DNA of 64,000 nt, from positions 20,482 to 84,481 of the forward strand of contig DWVH01000015.1 in NCBI GenBank assembly GCA_019120335.1. The letters run 5' to 3'. Made by a program: the position numbers and the translations under genes. This document shows positions 1-10,133 of the stretch, piece by piece (position 1 is the stretch's first letter; each line of letters opens with the position of its first letter). The notes below the pieces were generated by a model. It did no database searches. It was not told the origin of the DNA and saw nothing but the letters and a program-made list of their open reading frames with translations. This DNA is from Candidatus Enterococcus stercoripullorum (GTDB lineage Bacteria; Bacillota; Bacilli; Lactobacillales; Enterococcaceae).

Positions 1-89
1 TCTGGTTTTGAAGTAGTAATTTCAGCAAAATCAGAAGAAGTCATATTACGACGACCATTTGAGGTAGGTTTGTACTTTTTAATCGCCAC
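1..89 (-). CDS. rplB: 50S ribosomal protein L2 (N-terminal part; runs off the window)
   Basis: Only the first 29 codons lie in the window. The encoded start reads (M)[17 protein letters not shown], the typical N-terminus of ribosomal protein L2, a 23S rRNA-binding protein near the peptidyl transferase centre. The start is GTG at 87-89 (complement), preceded by a strong AGGAGGG ribosome-binding site at 98-104. It follows rplW by about 37 bases, in the standard S10-operon order. The rest of the gene is outside the window. Confidence 0.93.
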   Translation of the reverse strand, partial: MAIKKYKPTSNGRRNMTSSDFAEITTSKP

Positions 90-126
90 GTCTTTTTCCC
101 TCCTATTAATAATCTATCTAGTTTTA

Positions 127-414
127 TTATTCAGCTGAGAATAATTCGATTGCTTTTGAATCGCTTGTTAATGTCACAATAGCTTTGCGACGTTTCTTTG
201 TATAACCTGCATATTTACCCATACGTTTGAATTTAGGACGTACGTTTACGATGTTTACGTCTTTAACTTTCACATCGAAAGCAGCTTCTACAGCTTGTTT
301 TACTAATGTTTTGTTTGCACGAGTATCCACTTCAAAAGTGTATTTGTTTTCTTCCATTGCGTTCATAGACTTTTCAGTGATTACTGGGCGTTTAATGACA
401 TCTAGTAAGTTCAT
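127..414 (-). CDS. rplW: 50S ribosomal protein L23
   Basis: This 95-residue protein matches ribosomal protein L23 in length and sequence: N-terminal [14 protein letters not shown] and the [22 protein letters not shown] stretch typical of the family. L23 binds 23S rRNA at the polypeptide exit tunnel and docks trigger factor and SRP. Its ATG overlaps the stop codon of rplD (TAATG at 412-416), so the two are likely translationally coupled within the S10 operon. Confidence 0.97.
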   Translation of the reverse strand: MNLLDVIKRPVITEKSMNAMEENKYTFEVDTRANKTLVKQAVEAAFDVKVKDVNIVNVRPKFKRMGKYAGYTKKRRKAIVTLTSDSKAIELFSAE

Positions 415-1037
415 TATGCAAGCACCTCCTCAATTTGAGTAAGAGCAGTTTGAGTTACTAATAATTTGTCATTTGATACAACATCTAACACACTTACGCT
501 ATCTGAAGCAACAACACTTACATTTGGTAAGTTACGTGCTGATAAAGCAGCAAAGTCATTACCTGGTTCTAATACTACTAATACTTTTGTATCAATTGAT
601 AAGTTAGCAAGAACTTGTTTGAATTCTTTAGTTTTTGGTGCTTCGAAGCTTAATGCGTCAACTGCAACCAAGTTATTTGCAGCAACTTTTTCTGATAATA
701 CAGATTTCATTGCTAAACGACGAACTTTTCTAGGAAGTTTGTAGCTGTATGAACGTGGTGTTGGTCCGAATACAACGCCACCTCCACGCCATTGTGGTGA
801 ACGGATTGAACCTTGACGAGCACGACCTGTTCCTTTTTGACGCCATGGTTTACGTCCACCGCCACGTACTGCGCTACGGTTTCTAACAGCGTGTGTTCCT
901 TGTCTTAATGAAGCACGTTGCATGATAACTGCATCGAAAACAACACTTTCATTAGGTTCGATTCCAAAAATTTCTTCATTTAAAGTAATTTCGCCAATTT
1001 GGCTTCCATCTTGTTTAAATAATGCTACGTTTGGCAT
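414..1037 (-). CDS. rplD: 50S ribosomal protein L4
   Basis: This 207-residue protein is ribosomal protein L4. It carries the conserved loop segment around [21 protein letters not shown] and the [10 protein letters not shown] motif, which reach into the peptide exit tunnel. L4 assembles early on 23S rRNA domain I; in enterobacteria it also represses its own operon, but whether it does so here cannot be seen. It lies between rplC and rplW and overlaps the rplW start by one base. Confidence 0.97.
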   Translation of the reverse strand: MPNVALFKQDGSQIGEITLNEEIFGIEPNESVVFDAVIMQRASLRQGTHAVRNRSAVRGGGRKPWRQKGTGRARQGSIRSPQWRGGGVVFGPTPRSYSYKLPRKVRRLAMKSVLSEKVAANNLVAVDALSFEAPKTKEFKQVLANLSIDTKVLVVLEPGNDFAALSARNLPNVSVVASDSVSVLDVVSNDKLLVTQTALTQIEEVLA

Positions 1038-1065
1038 TCCTTAGTTCCTCCTTTCTTCCTATCGA

Positions 1066-1695
1066 TTATTTAGCCTTCACAGCTGATTTGATTGTAATCA
1101 ATGATTTTTTAGCGCCTGGAACGTTACCTTTAATTAAAATTACGTTACGTTCAGCGTCCACACGTACGATTTCAAGATTTTGAATTGTTACGCGGTTGCC
1201 ACCCATACGGCCAGCAAGATGTTTATTTTTAAATACACGGTTAGGTGCAACTGGACCCATTGATCCAGGACGACGATGGTAACGAGAACCGTGAGCCATT
1301 GGTCCGCGGCTTTGTCCATGACGTTTGATTACGCCTTGGAATCCTTTACCTTTAGTTGTTCCTGTAACATCAACGATGTCTCCTGCTTGGAAGACGTCCA
1401 CTTTAATTTCTGATCCTACTTCTAAGCCCTCAAGCTCAACATCCTTGAATTCTCGAATGAAGCGCTTAGGAGCCGTGTTTGCTTTTGCAACATGACCTTT
1501 CGCAGGTTTGTTAGACAAAACTTCACGCATATCTTCGAAACCAACTTGAATTGCTTCATAGCCGTCAGTTTCAACAGTTTTTACTTGCAAGACTACGTTT
1601 GGAGTAGCTTCAATAACTGTAACTGGGATTAATTCTCCTGATTCAGTGAAGATTTGAGTCATTCCCACTTTTTTCCCTAAGATTCCTTTGGTCAT
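1066..1695 (-). CDS. rplC: 50S ribosomal protein L3
   Basis: This 209-residue protein is ribosomal protein L3: it starts [15 protein letters not shown] and contains [16 protein letters not shown] and the RPGSMG motif near the middle, all L3 signatures. L3 binds the 3' part of 23S rRNA and shapes the peptidyl transferase centre. It sits 25 bases after rpsJ and 28 bases before rplD in the S10 operon. Confidence 0.97.
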   Translation of the reverse strand: MTKGILGKKVGMTQIFTESGELIPVTVIEATPNVVLQVKTVETDGYEAIQVGFEDMREVLSNKPAKGHVAKANTAPKRFIREFKDVELEGLEVGSEIKVDVFQAGDIVDVTGTTKGKGFQGVIKRHGQSRGPMAHGSRYHRRPGSMGPVAPNRVFKNKHLAGRMGGNRVTIQNLEIVRVDAERNVILIKGNVPGAKKSLITIKSAVKAK

Positions 1696-1720
1696 GATTA
1701 CACCTCCATCTTAATTATAA

Positions 1721-2029
1721 TTATAGTTTGATTTCAATATTAACACCTGATGGTAAGTCAAGCTTCATTAAAGCATCGACAGTTTTTGGTGTTGGGTTCA
1801 CAATGTCGATTAGACGTTTGTGTGTACGCATTTCGAATTGTTCGCGTGAATCTTTGTATTTGTGAGTCGCACGAATGATTGTGTAAAGACTACGTTCTGT
1901 TGGTAATGGAATTGGACCAGATACGTCAGCTCCAGTTCTCTTTGCAGTTTCTACAATTTTATCCGCAGACTGATCTAAAATACGATGTTCATACGCTTTT
2001 AAACGGATACGAATTTTTTGTTTTGCCAT
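1721..2029 (-). CDS. rpsJ: 30S ribosomal protein S10
   Basis: The first gene of the S10 operon, 102 residues, starting [16 protein letters not shown], with the conserved GPIPLPTE segment. S10 is a 30S head protein and, as NusE, a subunit of the antitermination complex. The reading frame is open further upstream, but the ATG at 2029 is chosen because it gives the family's N-terminus and is preceded by GGAGGGAAC at proper spacing. Confidence 0.97.
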   Translation of the reverse strand: MAKQKIRIRLKAYEHRILDQSADKIVETAKRTGADVSGPIPLPTERSLYTIIRATHKYKDSREQFEMRTHKRLIDIVNPTPKTVDALMKLDLPSGVNIEIKL

Positions 2030-2219
2030 TTTGTTCCCTCCTTCGCCTATTTTGACAAGTAGACATAGCTCCACGAAAATTATCCGTCACGCTCGACCAT
2101 GGCAAAGCGTCCGGGCGTGTCGCAACCTCTCGTTTCTTAGCCGCAGAATATTTTCTGCAGTGCATACCCTTAATGAGCAGCACCTTTTTGATTATAGTAT
2201 ATGTCCTGGCAATTAGCAA
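2030..2219 (-). promoter_or_regulatory. S10 operon promoter and leader
   Basis: On the minus strand a -35 TTGCTA (complement of 2214-2219) and a perfect -10 TATAAT (complement of 2191-2196) are separated by exactly 17 bases. The resulting leader of about 150 bases holds a 6-bp hairpin (GCAGAA/TTCTGC, 2143-2158) and a GC-rich stretch with complementary CACGC/GCGTG segments. A ribosomal-protein-binding leader is possible, but I cannot match it to a known class. An open frame crossing the leader is not a gene. Confidence 0.75.
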
Positions 2220-2378
2220 GCTTTTTTCTTGAAAAACTGAAAATTTTATTACCTTTTCACTCGATTTTCATTTTACTATATTTTTACTTCACTATATTAT
2301 AGTAGAAAAATGATTCAACTTGACTTTTTTACTTGAATCTTCTAACTTTAGGCTAAGAAAACTTACGGAGGGATGTTG

Positions 2379-3803
2379 ATGTATCAATTAAATTCTGAAT
2401 CAGACCTACCCTATTATCAACAAATTATTCACGAATTAATCGAAGCCATTCAATCTGGTGAGTTACTACCAGAAGAACGTTTACCTGCCGAACGCAAACT
2501 TGCGCAGCTTTATGGTGTCAATCGTTCTACTGTTGGACGTGCACTCGATGAATTAGTTAGTTTAGGCTGGCTTGAACGACAACAAGGAAGTGGTACCTAT
2601 ATCAGCGCAACCCGTATTGCCAATCGTAAGTCACCCCAACTGCCTTGGAAAAATTTGCTAGCTCGTCCAATTTTTGTGGAAGATCCTTATCTTACCGAAT
2701 TGAAAACAAAACGCAATGAGAAAGATTGTATTGATTTATCTAGCGGTGACTTGCCCCTATCTTTAATCCAAAACTTTAATATTCCAAGTCTTTCGTGGGA
2801 ACAGGTGCTCAAGATGCAAGCTGATTTACCTGAGTCAGGAGAAATTCATTTACGTCACGCTTTGGTCAATCATTTAAAAAGTCAGTATCAGTTATCCCTT
2901 AGTGCTGAGGAATTACTAATTACATCTGGTTCTACGCAAGGAATGTCACTGATTTTCGATACTTTACTCAAACCAGGTGATGTGGTTGCTACAGAAAACC
3001 CCTCTTTTCTTTTTTCATTGCCTTGGATTGCCTCTAACCAAATTGAATTATTAGGAATTGATATGGATAACGAAGGAATAATAGCTGAAAAATTAGAACA
3101 ACAAATTTTGCAACGTCGTATTAAACTTGTTTATCTTAATCCTGACTTTCAAAACCCGACCGGAAAATTAATGTCGCTTGAACGCCGTCTGCAAATTCTC
3201 GCTATCTGTAAAAAATATCAGATTCCAATTGTAGAAGATGATGCTTATGGTGAACTGAATTTCAATCGACCCTTACCGCGACTAAAAAGTTTAGCCGACG
3301 AACAAGTCATCTATCTTGGTTCTTTGTCAAAAATATTCAGCCCGCATATCAAAATTGGTTGGGTAGCTGCTCCTAAATCACTATTATCTTCTATTATAGA
3401 TACAAAAATCCAAAGCGAGCGTACGACTGATTTATTTTCGCAAATCATTGCCCAAAATGCTTTAAGTGCCAGTGATTATCTTGTCAAGCAGACACATTTA
3501 TTACATTTTTTAGCTCAGAGGCAAGCTGAGATTTTACATGCTTTTTCTGAATTCAGTGAAGATTGGCAAGTACAACAAACTTCAGGCGGGCTATATTTGT
3601 ATTGTACGTGGAAACATCAAAAACTCCACCGCAAAGACTGGCAAATCTTCCTAAAGCAACGTTTACTAGTGGCGCCTAGCTTTTTATATTGCAATCAATG
3701 TCAATCTATGCGCTTAAATTATGCCCATCTAGCCACCTATCCTTTAGCAGAATTTAAACAGCGGCTAGCACACTGTACATCAATATTATCAGCTAAACGT
3801 TAA
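2379..3803 (+). CDS. pdxR: MocR/PdxR-family transcriptional regulator (GntR HTH plus aminotransferase domain)
   Basis: A 474-residue fusion: an N-terminal GntR winged helix (about residues 5-75, with the LPAERKLAQLYGVNRSTVGRAL helix-turn-helix and GSGTYIS wing) and a fold-type I aminotransferase domain (about 100-470). The PLP pocket is visible: NPDFQNPTGK, VEDDAYGEL and the Schiff-base lysine in SLSK (about K318). Such MocR proteins use PLP as a sensing ligand; PdxR members control B6 synthesis or salvage. It lies directly upstream of a pyridoxine kinase and an ECF substrate-binding gene, which supports a PdxR role. The start at 2379 is preferred over ATG 2373, which is one base from the GGAGGG box. 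Ligand and targets are inferred. Confidence 0.85.
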   Translation: MYQLNSESDLPYYQQIIHELIEAIQSGELLPEERLPAERKLAQLYGVNRSTVGRALDELVSLGWLERQQGSGTYISATRIANRKSPQLPWKNLLARPIFVEDPYLTELKTKRNEKDCIDLSSGDLPLSLIQNFNIPSLSWEQVLKMQADLPESGEIHLRHALVNHLKSQYQLSLSAEELLITSGSTQGMSLIFDTLLKPGDVVATENPSFLFSLPWIASNQIELLGIDMDNEGIIAEKLEQQILQRRIKLVYLNPDFQNPTGKLMSLERRLQILAICKKYQIPIVEDDAYGELNFNRPLPRLKSLADEQVIYLGSLSKIFSPHIKIGWVAAPKSLLSSIIDTKIQSERTTDLFSQIIAQNALSASDYLVKQTHLLHFLAQRQAEILHAFSEFSEDWQVQQTSGGLYLYCTWKHQKLHRKDWQIFLKQRLLVAPSFLYCNQCQSMRLNYAHLATYPLAEFKQRLAHCTSILSAKR

Positions 3804-3806
3804 AAG

Positions 3807-3832
3807 ATCTATCTCATGCAGATAGATTTTTT
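3807..3832 (+). terminator. Rho-independent terminator after the MocR regulator
   Basis: Perfect 8-bp stem ATCTATCT/AGATAGAT (3807-3814 and 3820-3827) with a 5-base loop and a run of T. It separates the regulator transcript from the pdxK promoter. Confidence 0.85.
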
Positions 3833-3833
3833 A

Positions 3834-3895
3834 AATTGGTTGGGTATATTTTGAGCCAATTGGTTGTTTTACGATACCATCTGTTGCGTTATACT
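3834..3895 (+). promoter_or_regulatory. Putative PdxR operator (direct repeats) and pdxK promoter
   Basis: Two identical 9-bp direct repeats AATTGGTTG lie at 3834-3842 and 3858-3866, 24 bp apart (just over two helical turns). They precede a -10 hexamer TATACT at 3890-3895; the -35 is weak (TTTTAC at 3867-3872, 17-bp spacing), as expected for an activator-dependent promoter. MocR regulators are known to bind spaced direct repeats next to their target promoters, so this is a good candidate operator, but binding is inferred. Confidence 0.6.
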
Positions 3896-3915
3896 ATCAA
3901 AAAAGGAGGGAAACT

Positions 3916-4743
3916 ATGGTTAAACAAGTACTTACTATCGCAGGCTCTGACTCTACTGGAGGTGCAGGATTAGAGGCTGATTTAAAAACCTTTCAAGAAT
4001 TTGGATTATATGGATATGCTGTCATTACCTCAATCGTAACAATGGATGCTTCAAAAGGCTGGCAACATGAAGTCCACGAGTTAGATAGCGAGCTGATTCA
4101 AAAACAATTTGCAAGTGCTACATGTGGCGGCCAAATCGCAGCCTTAAAAACTGGCATGTTGGGCAATGCAGAAAACGCAGCAACTATAAGCGAACTACTT
4201 AAAGCAAGCGATATTGAAAAAATTGTTATTGATCCAGTTATCGCTTGTAAAGGAACAGCCAATATTTTACAACCCCAAGTCGTTGAAATGCTAAAAAACG
4301 AACTTATTCCACAAGCTTTTATCACTACACCCAATTTAGTGGAAGCGGGTATACTTTCTGGTTTAGGAGATTTGCAAACTGTTGACCAAATGAAACAAGC
4401 AGCAAAAATCATTCATGAAATGGGGGCAAAAAATGTCGTAATCAAAGGTGGTGCCCGTTTAAAGCATGAGTTAGCTATTGATATCTTCTATGATGGTCAA
4501 GAATTTCAAACTTTGGCATTACCAATCATTACAACTGCAACTAATCACGGTGCAGGCTGTACTTTTGCTGCAGCGATTACTAGCTTATTAGCTCATGATT
4601 ACCAAGTACTTCAAGCTGTACAATTGGCCAAAACTTTTGTCAATCAAGCCATCCAAAAAGGTTTCTTTGTCAATCCTTATGTAGGTCATGTTTGGCACGG
4701 TGCCTATTTCCATGCTGAAAACAGATTGGAGGAATCAAAATGA
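3916..4743 (+). CDS. pdxK: Pyridoxine/pyridoxal kinase (ThiD-like ribokinase family)
   Basis: This 275-residue protein belongs to the PfkB/ThiD superfamily: N-terminal VLTIAGSDSTGGAGLEADLKTF, the anion-hole motif NHGAGCTFAAAI near residue 212, and VVIKGG. It resembles Bacillus-type PdxK/ThiD enzymes that phosphorylate pyridoxal, pyridoxine or hydroxymethylpyrimidine. It lies behind a MocR regulator and overlaps by 4 bases (ATGA) with an ECF substrate-binding gene; no thiamin genes are nearby, so a B6 salvage kinase is the likelier role than HMP kinase. Start ATG follows AAAGGAGGG. Confidence 0.85.
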   Translation: MVKQVLTIAGSDSTGGAGLEADLKTFQEFGLYGYAVITSIVTMDASKGWQHEVHELDSELIQKQFASATCGGQIAALKTGMLGNAENAATISELLKASDIEKIVIDPVIACKGTANILQPQVVEMLKNELIPQAFITTPNLVEAGILSGLGDLQTVDQMKQAAKIIHEMGAKNVVIKGGARLKHELAIDIFYDGQEFQTLALPIITTATNHGAGCTFAAAITSLLAHDYQVLQAVQLAKTFVNQAIQKGFFVNPYVGHVWHGAYFHAENRLEESK

Positions 4744-5276
4744 AACAAACGAATTCAATTCAAGCAATCACTTTGACTGCGTTATTTGCAGCCTTAACAT
4801 TTATCGGAACAACTATTAAAATCCCCTTACCCACCGGAGCCTTTGTCCATCTTGGCAATGCAATGTTACTTTTAGCCATCTTATTACTCGGATACTTTAA
4901 AGGTTCTCTTGCGGGTGGTTTAGGATTTGCTATTTTCGATTTATTAAATGGATACGCCACCGAAGCGCCTTACTTTGTTTTGGAAAGTTTTATCGTTGGC
5001 TTGTTTGCAATCTTCGCTATTCAATTATTCAAGAATAATCCAACAAAAATCTGGCAAATCATTGTCATTGGACTAGTTACTGGCATTGGAAAAATTATTA
5101 TGACACAAGTGAAAAACACTGTGGTCTTGCTTATTGCCGGTAGTAATTTGAGTAATGCTTTTATTGCTGCGAGCATTAAATTACCAGCTACACTGATTAA
5201 TGTTGTTTCAACTATCATCATTGTCAGCATTCTCTATTTTCCATTAAAGAAACTAAATCAACGCTTAAATGGTTAA
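4740..5276 (+). CDS. ECF transporter substrate-binding (S) component, probably for vitamin B6
   Basis: A 178-residue, very hydrophobic protein with about five to six membrane spans and the ECF S-component look (KIPLPTGAFVHLGNAMLLLAILLLGYFKGSLAGGLGFAIFDLLNGY). S components capture a vitamin and dock onto a shared EcfA-A'-T energy module, which is not in this window. The 4-base overlap with pdxK and the MocR regulator upstream point to pyridoxine/pyridoxal (PdxU-type). Substrate is inferred from context only. Confidence 0.8.
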   Translation: MKQTNSIQAITLTALFAALTFIGTTIKIPLPTGAFVHLGNAMLLLAILLLGYFKGSLAGGLGFAIFDLLNGYATEAPYFVLESFIVGLFAIFAIQLFKNNPTKIWQIIVIGLVTGIGKIIMTQVKNTVVLLIAGSNLSNAFIAASIKLPATLINVVSTIIIVSILYFPLKKLNQRLNG

Positions 5277-5284
5277 ACACACAA

Positions 5285-5327
5285 AACCAGGGAATAACGC
5301 GAAACAAAGTCATTCCCTGGTTGTTTC
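5285..5327 (+). terminator. Terminator of the pdxK operon
   Basis: Perfect 11-bp stem AACCAGGGAAT/ATTCCCTGGTT (5285-5295 and 5312-5322) followed by GTTTCTT. Confidence 0.8.
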
Positions 5328-5333
5328 TTACGC

Positions 5334-5367
5334 AAAAAAAAGACGATGAGCAAAAACTCATCGTCTT
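5334..5367 (-). terminator. Terminator of the str operon (after tuf)
   Basis: On the minus strand an 11-bp stem AAGACGATGAG/CTCATCGTCTT (5340-5350 and 5357-5367) is followed by a run of T (complement of the A tract before 5340). It ends transcription from tuf. Confidence 0.9.
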
Positions 5368-5397
5368 TATTTATCTACTAGTTTTAAAAGCTTAAAA

Positions 5398-6585
5398 TTA
5401 AGCTAAGATACCAGTAACAACGCCTGAACCAACAGTACGTCCGCCTTCACGAATTGAGAAACGAGTTCCGTCTTCGATAGCGATTGGGTGGATTAATTCA
5501 ACTTCCATAGTTACGTTATCACCAGGCATAACCATTTCAGTACCTTCTGGTAAGTTAACTACACCTGTAACGTCAGTTGTACGGAAGTAGAATTGTGGAC
5601 GGTAGTTAGTGAAGAATGGAGTATGACGTCCACCTTCTTCTTTAGTTAAAACGTACACTTCAGCAGTGAATTTTGTATGTGGAGTGATTGAACCTGGTTT
5701 AGCTAATACTTGACCACGTTGGATGTCTTCACGAGCCACACCACGTAATAATGCACCGATGTTGTCTCCAGCTTCAGCGTAATCTAATAATTTACGGAAC
5801 ATTTCAACACCAGTAACTGTTGTTTTAGAAGTTTCGTCAGCAATACCAACGATTTCAACTTCGTCACCAACACGAACTTGTCCACGTTCAACACGACCTG
5901 TAGCAACAGTACCACGACCAGTGATTGAGAATACGTCTTCGACTGGCATCATGAATGGTTTGTCGTTGTCACGTTCTGGAGTTGGGATGTATTCGTCAAC
6001 TGCAGCCATTAATTCTAAGATTTTTTCTTCGTAAGCTGGGTCACCTTCTAAAGCTTTTAATGCAGAACCAGCGATTACAGGAACATCGTCTCCTGGGAAG
6101 TCATATTCAGTTAATAAGTCACGTACTTCCATTTCAACTAATTCTAATAATTCTTCGTCGTCAACCATATCAACTTTGTTTAAGAAAACAACGATGTATG
6201 GAACACCAACGTTACGTGATAAAAGAATGTGTTCACGAGTTTGTGGCATAGGACCATCAGCAGCAGATACTACTAAGATAGCACCGTCCATTTGAGCAGC
6301 ACCAGTGATCATGTTTTTAACGTAGTCAGCGTGTCCTGGGCAGTCAACGTGTGCATAGTGACGAGTAGCTGTTTCGTACTCAACGTGTGCAGTTGAGATT
6401 GTGATACCACGTTCACGTTCTTCTGGAGCACCATCGATTTGGTCATAAGCCATAGCTTGTGCCCCACCTTGTTTAGCTAATACAGTTGTAATAGCAGCTG
6501 TTAATGTAGTTTTACCATGGTCAACGTGTCCGATTGTACCAACGTTAACGTGGGATTTAGAACGGTCAAATTTTTCTTTTGCCAT
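5398..6585 (-). CDS. tuf: Elongation factor Tu
   Basis: This 395-residue GTPase delivers aminoacyl-tRNA to the ribosome. G motifs are visible: GHVDHGKTT (P loop, near residue 19), DCPGHADY (G3) and NKVDMVD (G4), followed by two beta-barrel domains ending in the conserved [13 protein letters not shown]. It is the last gene of the str operon, about 150 bases after fusA, and has its own terminator. Its ATG follows AGGAGGCAC. Confidence 0.98.
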   Translation of the reverse strand: MAKEKFDRSKSHVNVGTIGHVDHGKTTLTAAITTVLAKQGGAQAMAYDQIDGAPEERERGITISTAHVEYETATRHYAHVDCPGHADYVKNMITGAAQMDGAILVVSAADGPMPQTREHILLSRNVGVPYIVVFLNKVDMVDDEELLELVEMEVRDLLTEYDFPGDDVPVIAGSALKALEGDPAYEEKILELMAAVDEYIPTPERDNDKPFMMPVEDVFSITGRGTVATGRVERGQVRVGDEVEIVGIADETSKTTVTGVEMFRKLLDYAEAGDNIGALLRGVAREDIQRGQVLAKPGSITPHTKFTAEVYVLTKEEGGRHTPFFTNYRPQFYFRTTDVTGVVNLPEGTEMVMPGDNVTMEVELIHPIAIEDGTRFSIREGGRTVGSGVVTGILA

Positions 6586-6633
6586 TTTAAAATGTGCCTC
6601 CTAAAAAAAGAATTTTTTATATATCTGATAGGT

Positions 6634-6653
6634 AGGAAGGAGAGCTCCTTCCT
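6634..6653 (-). repeat. Perfect inverted repeat in the fusA-tuf gap
   Basis: AGGAAGGA (6634-6641) and TCCTTCCT (6646-6653) form an 8-bp perfect stem with a 4-base loop. On the minus strand it is not followed by a T run, so it is not a standard terminator. It may be an mRNA processing or stability element in front of tuf; role unknown. Confidence 0.6.
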
Positions 6654-6734
6654 GCCCATATCATCGTTTCTATTTTACCCAAAAATCTTCAAAAAAGATA
6701 GTTTTTTGCAGAAATTCCTAAAAAATATCAAATA

Positions 6735-8819
6735 TTATTCAGCTTTTCCGCCATTTTTCTTAATAATTTCTTCTTGAACAGATTTTGGAACATCTTCGTA
6801 GTGGTCAAATGTCATTGTAAACACACCACGACCTTGAGTTGCTGAACGTAAAGTTGTTGCATAACCAAACATTTCAGCAAGTGGAACCATCGCACGAACG
6901 ACTTGAGAGTTATTACGAGCTTCCATACCTTCAACACGACCACGACGTGCAGTAACGTGTCCCATAACATCTCCTAGATATTCTTCAGGAACAACGACTT
7001 CAACAGCCATGATTGGTTCAAGGATAACTGGGTTAGCTTTCTTAGCAGCAGCACGTAAAGCCATAGATGCAGCTACACGGAAGGCTGTTTCACTTGAATC
7101 GACATCATGGTAAGAACCATCATATAGTTTAGCCTTGATATCAACCATTGGGTAACCAGCTAATACCCCATTTTCCATAGCGTCTTTCAAACCAACTTCA
7201 ACTGCTGGGATGTATTCACGAGGAACCACACCACCGACAATTGCGTTTTCGAATTCGAAACCAGCGCCTTCTTCGTTTGGTGTAAATTCAATCCATACGT
7301 GACCGTATTGACCTTTACCACCAGACTGACGTACAAACTTACCTTCAGCTTGAGTAGCTGAGCGGAATGTTTCACGATATGATACTTGTGGAGCACCAAC
7401 GTTAGCTTCTACTTTAAATTCACGACGCATACGGTCAACGATAATATCTAAGTGAAGCTCACCCATACCAGCGATGATTGTTTCACCAGTTTCTTGGTTT
7501 GTTTCAGCGCGGAAGGTTGGATCTTCTTCAGATAATTTTTGTAAAGCGATAGACATCTTGTCTTGGTCAGCTTTTGATTTAGGTTCGATAGCAACTTGGA
7601 TAACTGGTTCTGGGAATTCCATAGATTCTAAGATAACTAGGTTCTTTTCATCACATAGTGTATCCCCAGTAGTTGTGTCTTTCAAACCAACAGCTGCAGC
7701 GATATCCCCTGCATATACTTCAGAAATTTCTGAACGAGAGTTTGCGTGCATTTGTAGGATACGTCCAACACGTTCACGTTTACCTTTAGTTGCGTTTTGT
7801 ACGTATGAACCTGATTCTAAGACACCAGAGTACACACGGAAGAAAGTTAAACGACCTACGAATGGGTCAGTCATAACTTTGAAGGCTAAAGCTGAGAATG
7901 GAGCTGAATCGTCAGCTGGACGAGTCACTTCTTCATCAGTTTTAGGATCGATACCCTTGATTGCAGGGATATCTAATGGAGAAGGTAAGTAGTCAATAAC
8001 AGCATCCAATAATAATTGAACCCCTTTATTCTTGAACGCAGAACCACAAAGAACTGGGTAGAATTCTACAGCAGTAGTTGCACGACGAATTCCTTCTTTA
8101 AGTTCTTGTTCAGTGATTTCTTCACCTTCTAAGTATTTCATTGTTAATTCTTCATCAGTTTCAGCAACAGCTTCAACTAATTTTTCATGCCATTCTTCAG
8201 CTAACTCACGGTATTCTTCTGGAATTTCAGTTTCTTCAATTTCAGTACCTAAGTCGTTAGTGTAGATTTCAGCTTTCATTTTCACTAGGTCAATGATACC
8301 TGTGAAGCTATCTTCAGCACCGATTGGCAATTGAATTGGATGTGCATTTGCTTGTAAGCGATCATGCAATGTTCTTACAGAATATAAGAAGTCCGCACCA
8401 ATTTTATCCATCTTGTTAGCAAATACGATACGAGGAACTCCGTAAGTAGTTGCTTGGCGCCATACAGTTTCAGTTTGAGGTTCTACCCCAGATTGTGCAT
8501 CTAGGACGGTAACCGCACCATCTAATACACGTAATGAACGTTCAACTTCGACTGTGAAGTCTACGTGCCCTGGTGTGTCGATGATGTTGATACGATGACC
8601 TTTCCATTGAGCAGTTGTAGCGGCAGATGTGATAGTAATCCCACGTTCTTGTTCTTGTTCCATCCAGTCCATTTGAGAAGCACCTTCGTGAGTTTCTCCA
8701 ATTTTGTGGATTTTACCAGTGTAGTACAAGATACGTTCTGTCGCAGTTGTTTTACCGGCATCGATGTGGGCCATGATACCGATGTTACGAGTGTTTTCTA
8801 AAGAAAATGCTCTTGCCAT
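6735..8819 (-). CDS. fusA: Elongation factor G
   Basis: This 694-residue translocase GTPase has the P loop [15 protein letters not shown] near residue 18, [16 protein letters not shown], and the domain IV/V sequences ([29 protein letters not shown]). EF-G drives tRNA-mRNA translocation and ribosome recycling. It lies third in the str operon, between rpsG and tuf. Length and sequence are normal for the family. Confidence 0.98.
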   Translation of the reverse strand: MARAFSLENTRNIGIMAHIDAGKTTATERILYYTGKIHKIGETHEGASQMDWMEQEQERGITITSAATTAQWKGHRINIIDTPGHVDFTVEVERSLRVLDGAVTVLDAQSGVEPQTETVWRQATTYGVPRIVFANKMDKIGADFLYSVRTLHDRLQANAHPIQLPIGAEDSFTGIIDLVKMKAEIYTNDLGTEIEETEIPEEYRELAEEWHEKLVEAVAETDEELTMKYLEGEEITEQELKEGIRRATTAVEFYPVLCGSAFKNKGVQLLLDAVIDYLPSPLDIPAIKGIDPKTDEEVTRPADDSAPFSALAFKVMTDPFVGRLTFFRVYSGVLESGSYVQNATKGKRERVGRILQMHANSRSEISEVYAGDIAAAVGLKDTTTGDTLCDEKNLVILESMEFPEPVIQVAIEPKSKADQDKMSIALQKLSEEDPTFRAETNQETGETIIAGMGELHLDIIVDRMRREFKVEANVGAPQVSYRETFRSATQAEGKFVRQSGGKGQYGHVWIEFTPNEEGAGFEFENAIVGGVVPREYIPAVEVGLKDAMENGVLAGYPMVDIKAKLYDGSYHDVDSSETAFRVAASMALRAAAKKANPVILEPIMAVEVVVPEEYLGDVMGHVTARRGRVEGMEARNNSQVVRAMVPLAEMFGYATTLRSATQGRGVFTMTFDHYEDVPKSVQEEIIKKNGGKAE

Positions 8820-8899
8820 TGTAGGTTTTTCTCCTCTCTTATTAAATCGGTTGTTTCATGCTATACCTTCTGTCAACAAATAAATGCTGCAAGAGGATC

Positions 8900-9370
8900 T
8901 TACCAACGATAGTGCGCAAATGCACGGTTGGCTTCGGCCATTTTGTGAGTGTCTTCGCGTTTTTTCACAGAAGCACCAGTGTTGTTAGCTGCATCCATGA
9001 TTTCTTTTGCAAGACGTTCTTCCATTGTGTGTTCACCACGTAGGCGTGCATAGCTAACAATCCAACGTAAACCTAAAGTTGTACGACGTTCTGGACGAAC
9101 TTCAACTGGTACTTGGTAGTTAGAACCACCCACACGACGAGCTTTAACTTCTAATACAGGCATGATATTTTTCATTGCTTGTTCAAAAACTTCTAATGGA
9201 TCATTCCCTGTAGATTCTTTAATAATATCAAATGCATTATAAATGATGCTTGCAGCAATCCCGCGTTTACCGTCGATCATGACACGGTTGATTAAGCGAG
9301 TTACTAATTTTGAGTTATAAATAGGATCTGGTAAAACATCACGTTTTGCAACAGGACCTTTACGAGGCAT
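8900..9370 (-). CDS. rpsG: 30S ribosomal protein S7
   Basis: This 156-residue protein is ribosomal protein S7: [21 protein letters not shown] at the start, [19 protein letters not shown] in the centre and the [14 protein letters not shown]-terminus. S7 nucleates assembly of the 30S head. It lies between rpsL and fusA in the str operon; its ATG follows AAGGAGGAG. Confidence 0.97.
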   Translation of the reverse strand: MPRKGPVAKRDVLPDPIYNSKLVTRLINRVMIDGKRGIAASIIYNAFDIIKESTGNDPLEVFEQAMKNIMPVLEVKARRVGGSNYQVPVEVRPERRTTLGLRWIVSYARLRGEHTMEERLAKEIMDAANNTGASVKKREDTHKMAEANRAFAHYRW

Positions 9371-9430
9371 CCGTAACTCCTCCTTTTCGTAATATGATTA
9401 TTTTATATTTTTTCGTTTCAAATCTAAAAA

Positions 9431-9844
9431 TTAAGCTTTAGGACGTTTAGTACCGTATTTAGAACGACTTTGTTTACGATCGTTCACACCAGCTGTATCT
9501 AACGCACCACGAACGATATGGTAACGTACCCCTGGTAAGTCTTTTACACGTCCACCACGTAGTAACACAACGCTGTGTTCTTGTAAGTTATGTCCGATAC
9601 CTGGGATATAAGCTGTAACTTCGATTAAGTTTGACAAACGAACACGGGCATATTTACGTAAAGCTGAGTTCGGTTTTTTAGGTGTCATAGTACCCACACG
9701 AGTTGCTACCCCACGTTTTTGAGGTGAGCTCACATTCGTTTGAGTCTTTTTGAAACTGTTATATCCTTTGTTTAATGCAGGTGAATTTGATTTTTCAACC
9801 TTTGATTTACGAGGCTTACGTACTAATTGGTTAATTGTAGGCAT
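9431..9844 (-). CDS. rpsL: 30S ribosomal protein S12
   Basis: This 137-residue decoding-centre protein starts [19 protein letters not shown] and contains [19 protein letters not shown], with the lysine that determines streptomycin sensitivity in its wild-type form, and [29 protein letters not shown]. The frame is open for 34 codons further upstream, but 9844 gives the family N-terminus and has an AGGAGG site. First gene of the str operon. Confidence 0.97.
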   Translation of the reverse strand: MPTINQLVRKPRKSKVEKSNSPALNKGYNSFKKTQTNVSSPQKRGVATRVGTMTPKKPNSALRKYARVRLSNLIEVTAYIPGIGHNLQEHSVVLLRGGRVKDLPGVRYHIVRGALDTAGVNDRKQSRSKYGTKRPKA

Positions 9845-9998
9845 TCCTTGTTTTCCTCCTTCCTTGATTCGCTGTATAGTTCCACACATCCAGGTGGTTC
9901 TTTTTTTGCGATAAAAAATAATGCAGATTTTCTGCACCTTTATCAAAGCTTTTCACAGTCAGCACGTCTACTAGAGACCTGTTTAAAGCACCTTTGTA

Positions 9999-10027
9999 AT
10001 AGTAGCATGATATCTCGTGACTGTCAA
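9999..10027 (-). promoter_or_regulatory. str operon promoter
   Basis: Minus-strand consensus -35 TTGACA (complement of 10022-10027) and -10 TACTAT (complement of 9999-10004), spaced by 17 bases. It gives an rpsL leader of about 150 bases. This is one of the strongest promoter matches in the window, as expected for a ribosomal operon. Confidence 0.85.
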
Positions 10028-10092
10028 CTAGTTGGGATGCAATTTTTTTGATTTTTTTCTGAGATTTCATAGGCTTTTTGAAAGCGAAATAG

Positions 10093-10098
10093 TATAAT
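10093..10098 (+). promoter_or_regulatory. rpiA -10 element
   Basis: A perfect TATAAT at 10093-10098 lies 35 bases before the rpiA start. The -35 region is poor (TAGGCT at 17-bp spacing). The region is shared back to back with the str promoter. Confidence 0.5.
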
Positions 10099-10133
10099 GT
10101 TAGTTGTAAATTATCGTTGGAGAGTGATTGTTG

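Noticed and set aside
1989..2219. Open frame across the S10 leader and promoter
   Set aside because: It covers a consensus promoter and the rpsJ ribosome-binding site, starts within the promoter, and has no protein similarity I recognise.
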